From positions 1 through 22,315 of the forward strand of contig CAZQCI010000029.1 in assembly GCA_964592255.1 (NCBI GenBank): 22,315 nucleotides of DNA. Direction: 5' to 3'. Below the pieces are notes generated by a model. It saw nothing but the letters and a program-made list of their open reading frames with translations, ran no database searches and was not told where the DNA came from. Source of the stretch: CAZQCI01 sp964592255. GTDB lineage: Bacteria; UBA10199; SBBF01. Shown here piece by piece: positions 22,086 through 22,315 of this stretch (the first letter of the stretch is position 1; each line of letters opens with the position of its first letter). Both the position numbers and the translations under genes were made by a program.

Positions 22086-22315
22086 TTAAAAGTTTTGATA
22101 AACAACTCCCCCATCACCCCCATCCTGTGGCTCTGGGGGGAGTTGGGGGCATTCGTCCGGGGAAATTTTGCTAAAAATATATGCATTCTGATTGTTATGA
22201 ACAGTAACAGTAATTAAATTTAGACCTAAAAATGAAGCCAAAACCGATTTAAAAGAGATTAGCCTACGAGCGATATATATAGGATTTTTATAGTTTTCAT
22301 CGAAACCTAAATGAG
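22086..22315 (-). CDS. Partial open frame running off the right edge, unknown
   Basis: Reading the minus strand from the window edge, 75 codons are open before TAA at 22088-22086. The start is outside the window. The product is not recognised: a hydrophobic stretch (FKSVLASFLGLNLITV) is followed by a Pro/Gly-rich tail (CPQLPPEPQDGGDGG) that is the translation of a palindromic repeat. It ends 16 nt before the HTH gene, as expected in an operon. Chance openness is possible in AT-rich DNA of this length. Confidence 0.35.
   Translation of the reverse strand, partial: HLGFDENYKNPIYIARRLISFKSVLASFLGLNLITVTVHNNQNAYIFSKISPDECPQLPPEPQDGGDGGVVYQNF
22103..22150. repeat. Palindromic repeat related to the copies at 1 and 2499
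   Basis: CAACTCCCCCA (22103-22113) pairs with TGGGGGGAGTTG (22134-22145, one bulged G). The left side, ACTCCCCC followed by ACCCCC, resembles the start of the copy at position 1, although the central stem differs. It lies within the open frame at the right edge. Confidence 0.5.

Larger units (their letters stand above)
20664..22315. mobile_element. Left end of an integrative element in tRNA-Gln
   Basis: From the tRNA 3' end rightward the content changes from housekeeping genes to an integrase, an excisionase-like HTH protein and an unknown open frame, all on the minus strand. A perfect palindrome AGAGATCTCT (20701-20710) between the tRNA and integrase could be a recombinase or regulator site. 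The right end is not in the window, so size and type (phage, integrative plasmid or genomic island) are unknown. Confidence 0.65.

Noticed and set aside
1..22315. CRISPR array or rRNA genes
   Set aside because: No regularly spaced direct repeats and no rRNA-like sequence were seen.

Overview
This window looks like a chromosomal segment of a Gram-negative bacterium of moderately low GC content. It carries a PBP1C/alpha-2-macroglobulin pair, a type III secretion switch protein and a lipoprotein cytochrome. The gene mix (FadN-type beta-oxidation enzyme, SctU/FlhB protein, PuuD-like membrane protein beside a cytochrome c) would fit a deltaproteobacterial or Bdellovibrionota-like lineage. No rRNA is present, so this placement is only a guess. 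No gene-free stretch exceeds 300 bases.

Layout from left to right. (1) 54-3771, minus strand: a fatty-acid beta-oxidation operon, thiolase (fadA-like) then a FadN-type dehydrogenase/hydratase. A palindrome-rich repeat separates the two genes, and upstream lies a structured leader with an operator resembling that of Bacillus FadR. (2) 3934-6680, plus: a compact homocysteine S-methyltransferase overlapping pbpC (PBP1C). (3) 6786-12920, plus: a 2044-aa bacterial alpha-2-macroglobulin with an intact thioester motif, separated from pbpC by two tandem hairpins. (4) 12994-14088, minus: an isolated SctU/FlhB-type export switch protein with NPIH in place of NPTH. (5) 14260-16260, plus: a 63-aa coiled-coil protein, hemB, and a HAD phosphatase-like gene directly behind it. 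(6) 16319-19351, minus: folE, queD, a HAD-Nudix fusion and metF, with coupled or overlapping starts at folE/queD and at HAD-Nudix/metF. (7) 19413-20448, minus: a PuuD-like membrane protein and a monoheme lipoprotein cytochrome c. (8) 20593-20663: tRNA-Gln(CUG). Directly after its 3' end begins an integrative element (tyrosine integrase, excisionase-like HTH protein, and an open reading frame running off the right edge).

The most interesting region is the pterin/folate cluster. FolE makes 7,8-dihydroneopterin triphosphate, which is the substrate of QueD. The Nudix-plus-HAD fusion has the two chemistries needed to turn the same compound into dihydroneopterin for folate synthesis, and it is translationally coupled to metF, a folate-using enzyme. 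The linker joining the HAD and Nudix halves is the in-frame translation of a palindromic repeat that also occurs, with identical 10-bp arms, at the left end of the window. Related palindromes lie between fadA and fadN and inside the reading frame at the right edge.

All functions are inferred from motifs seen by eye. No database search was possible.
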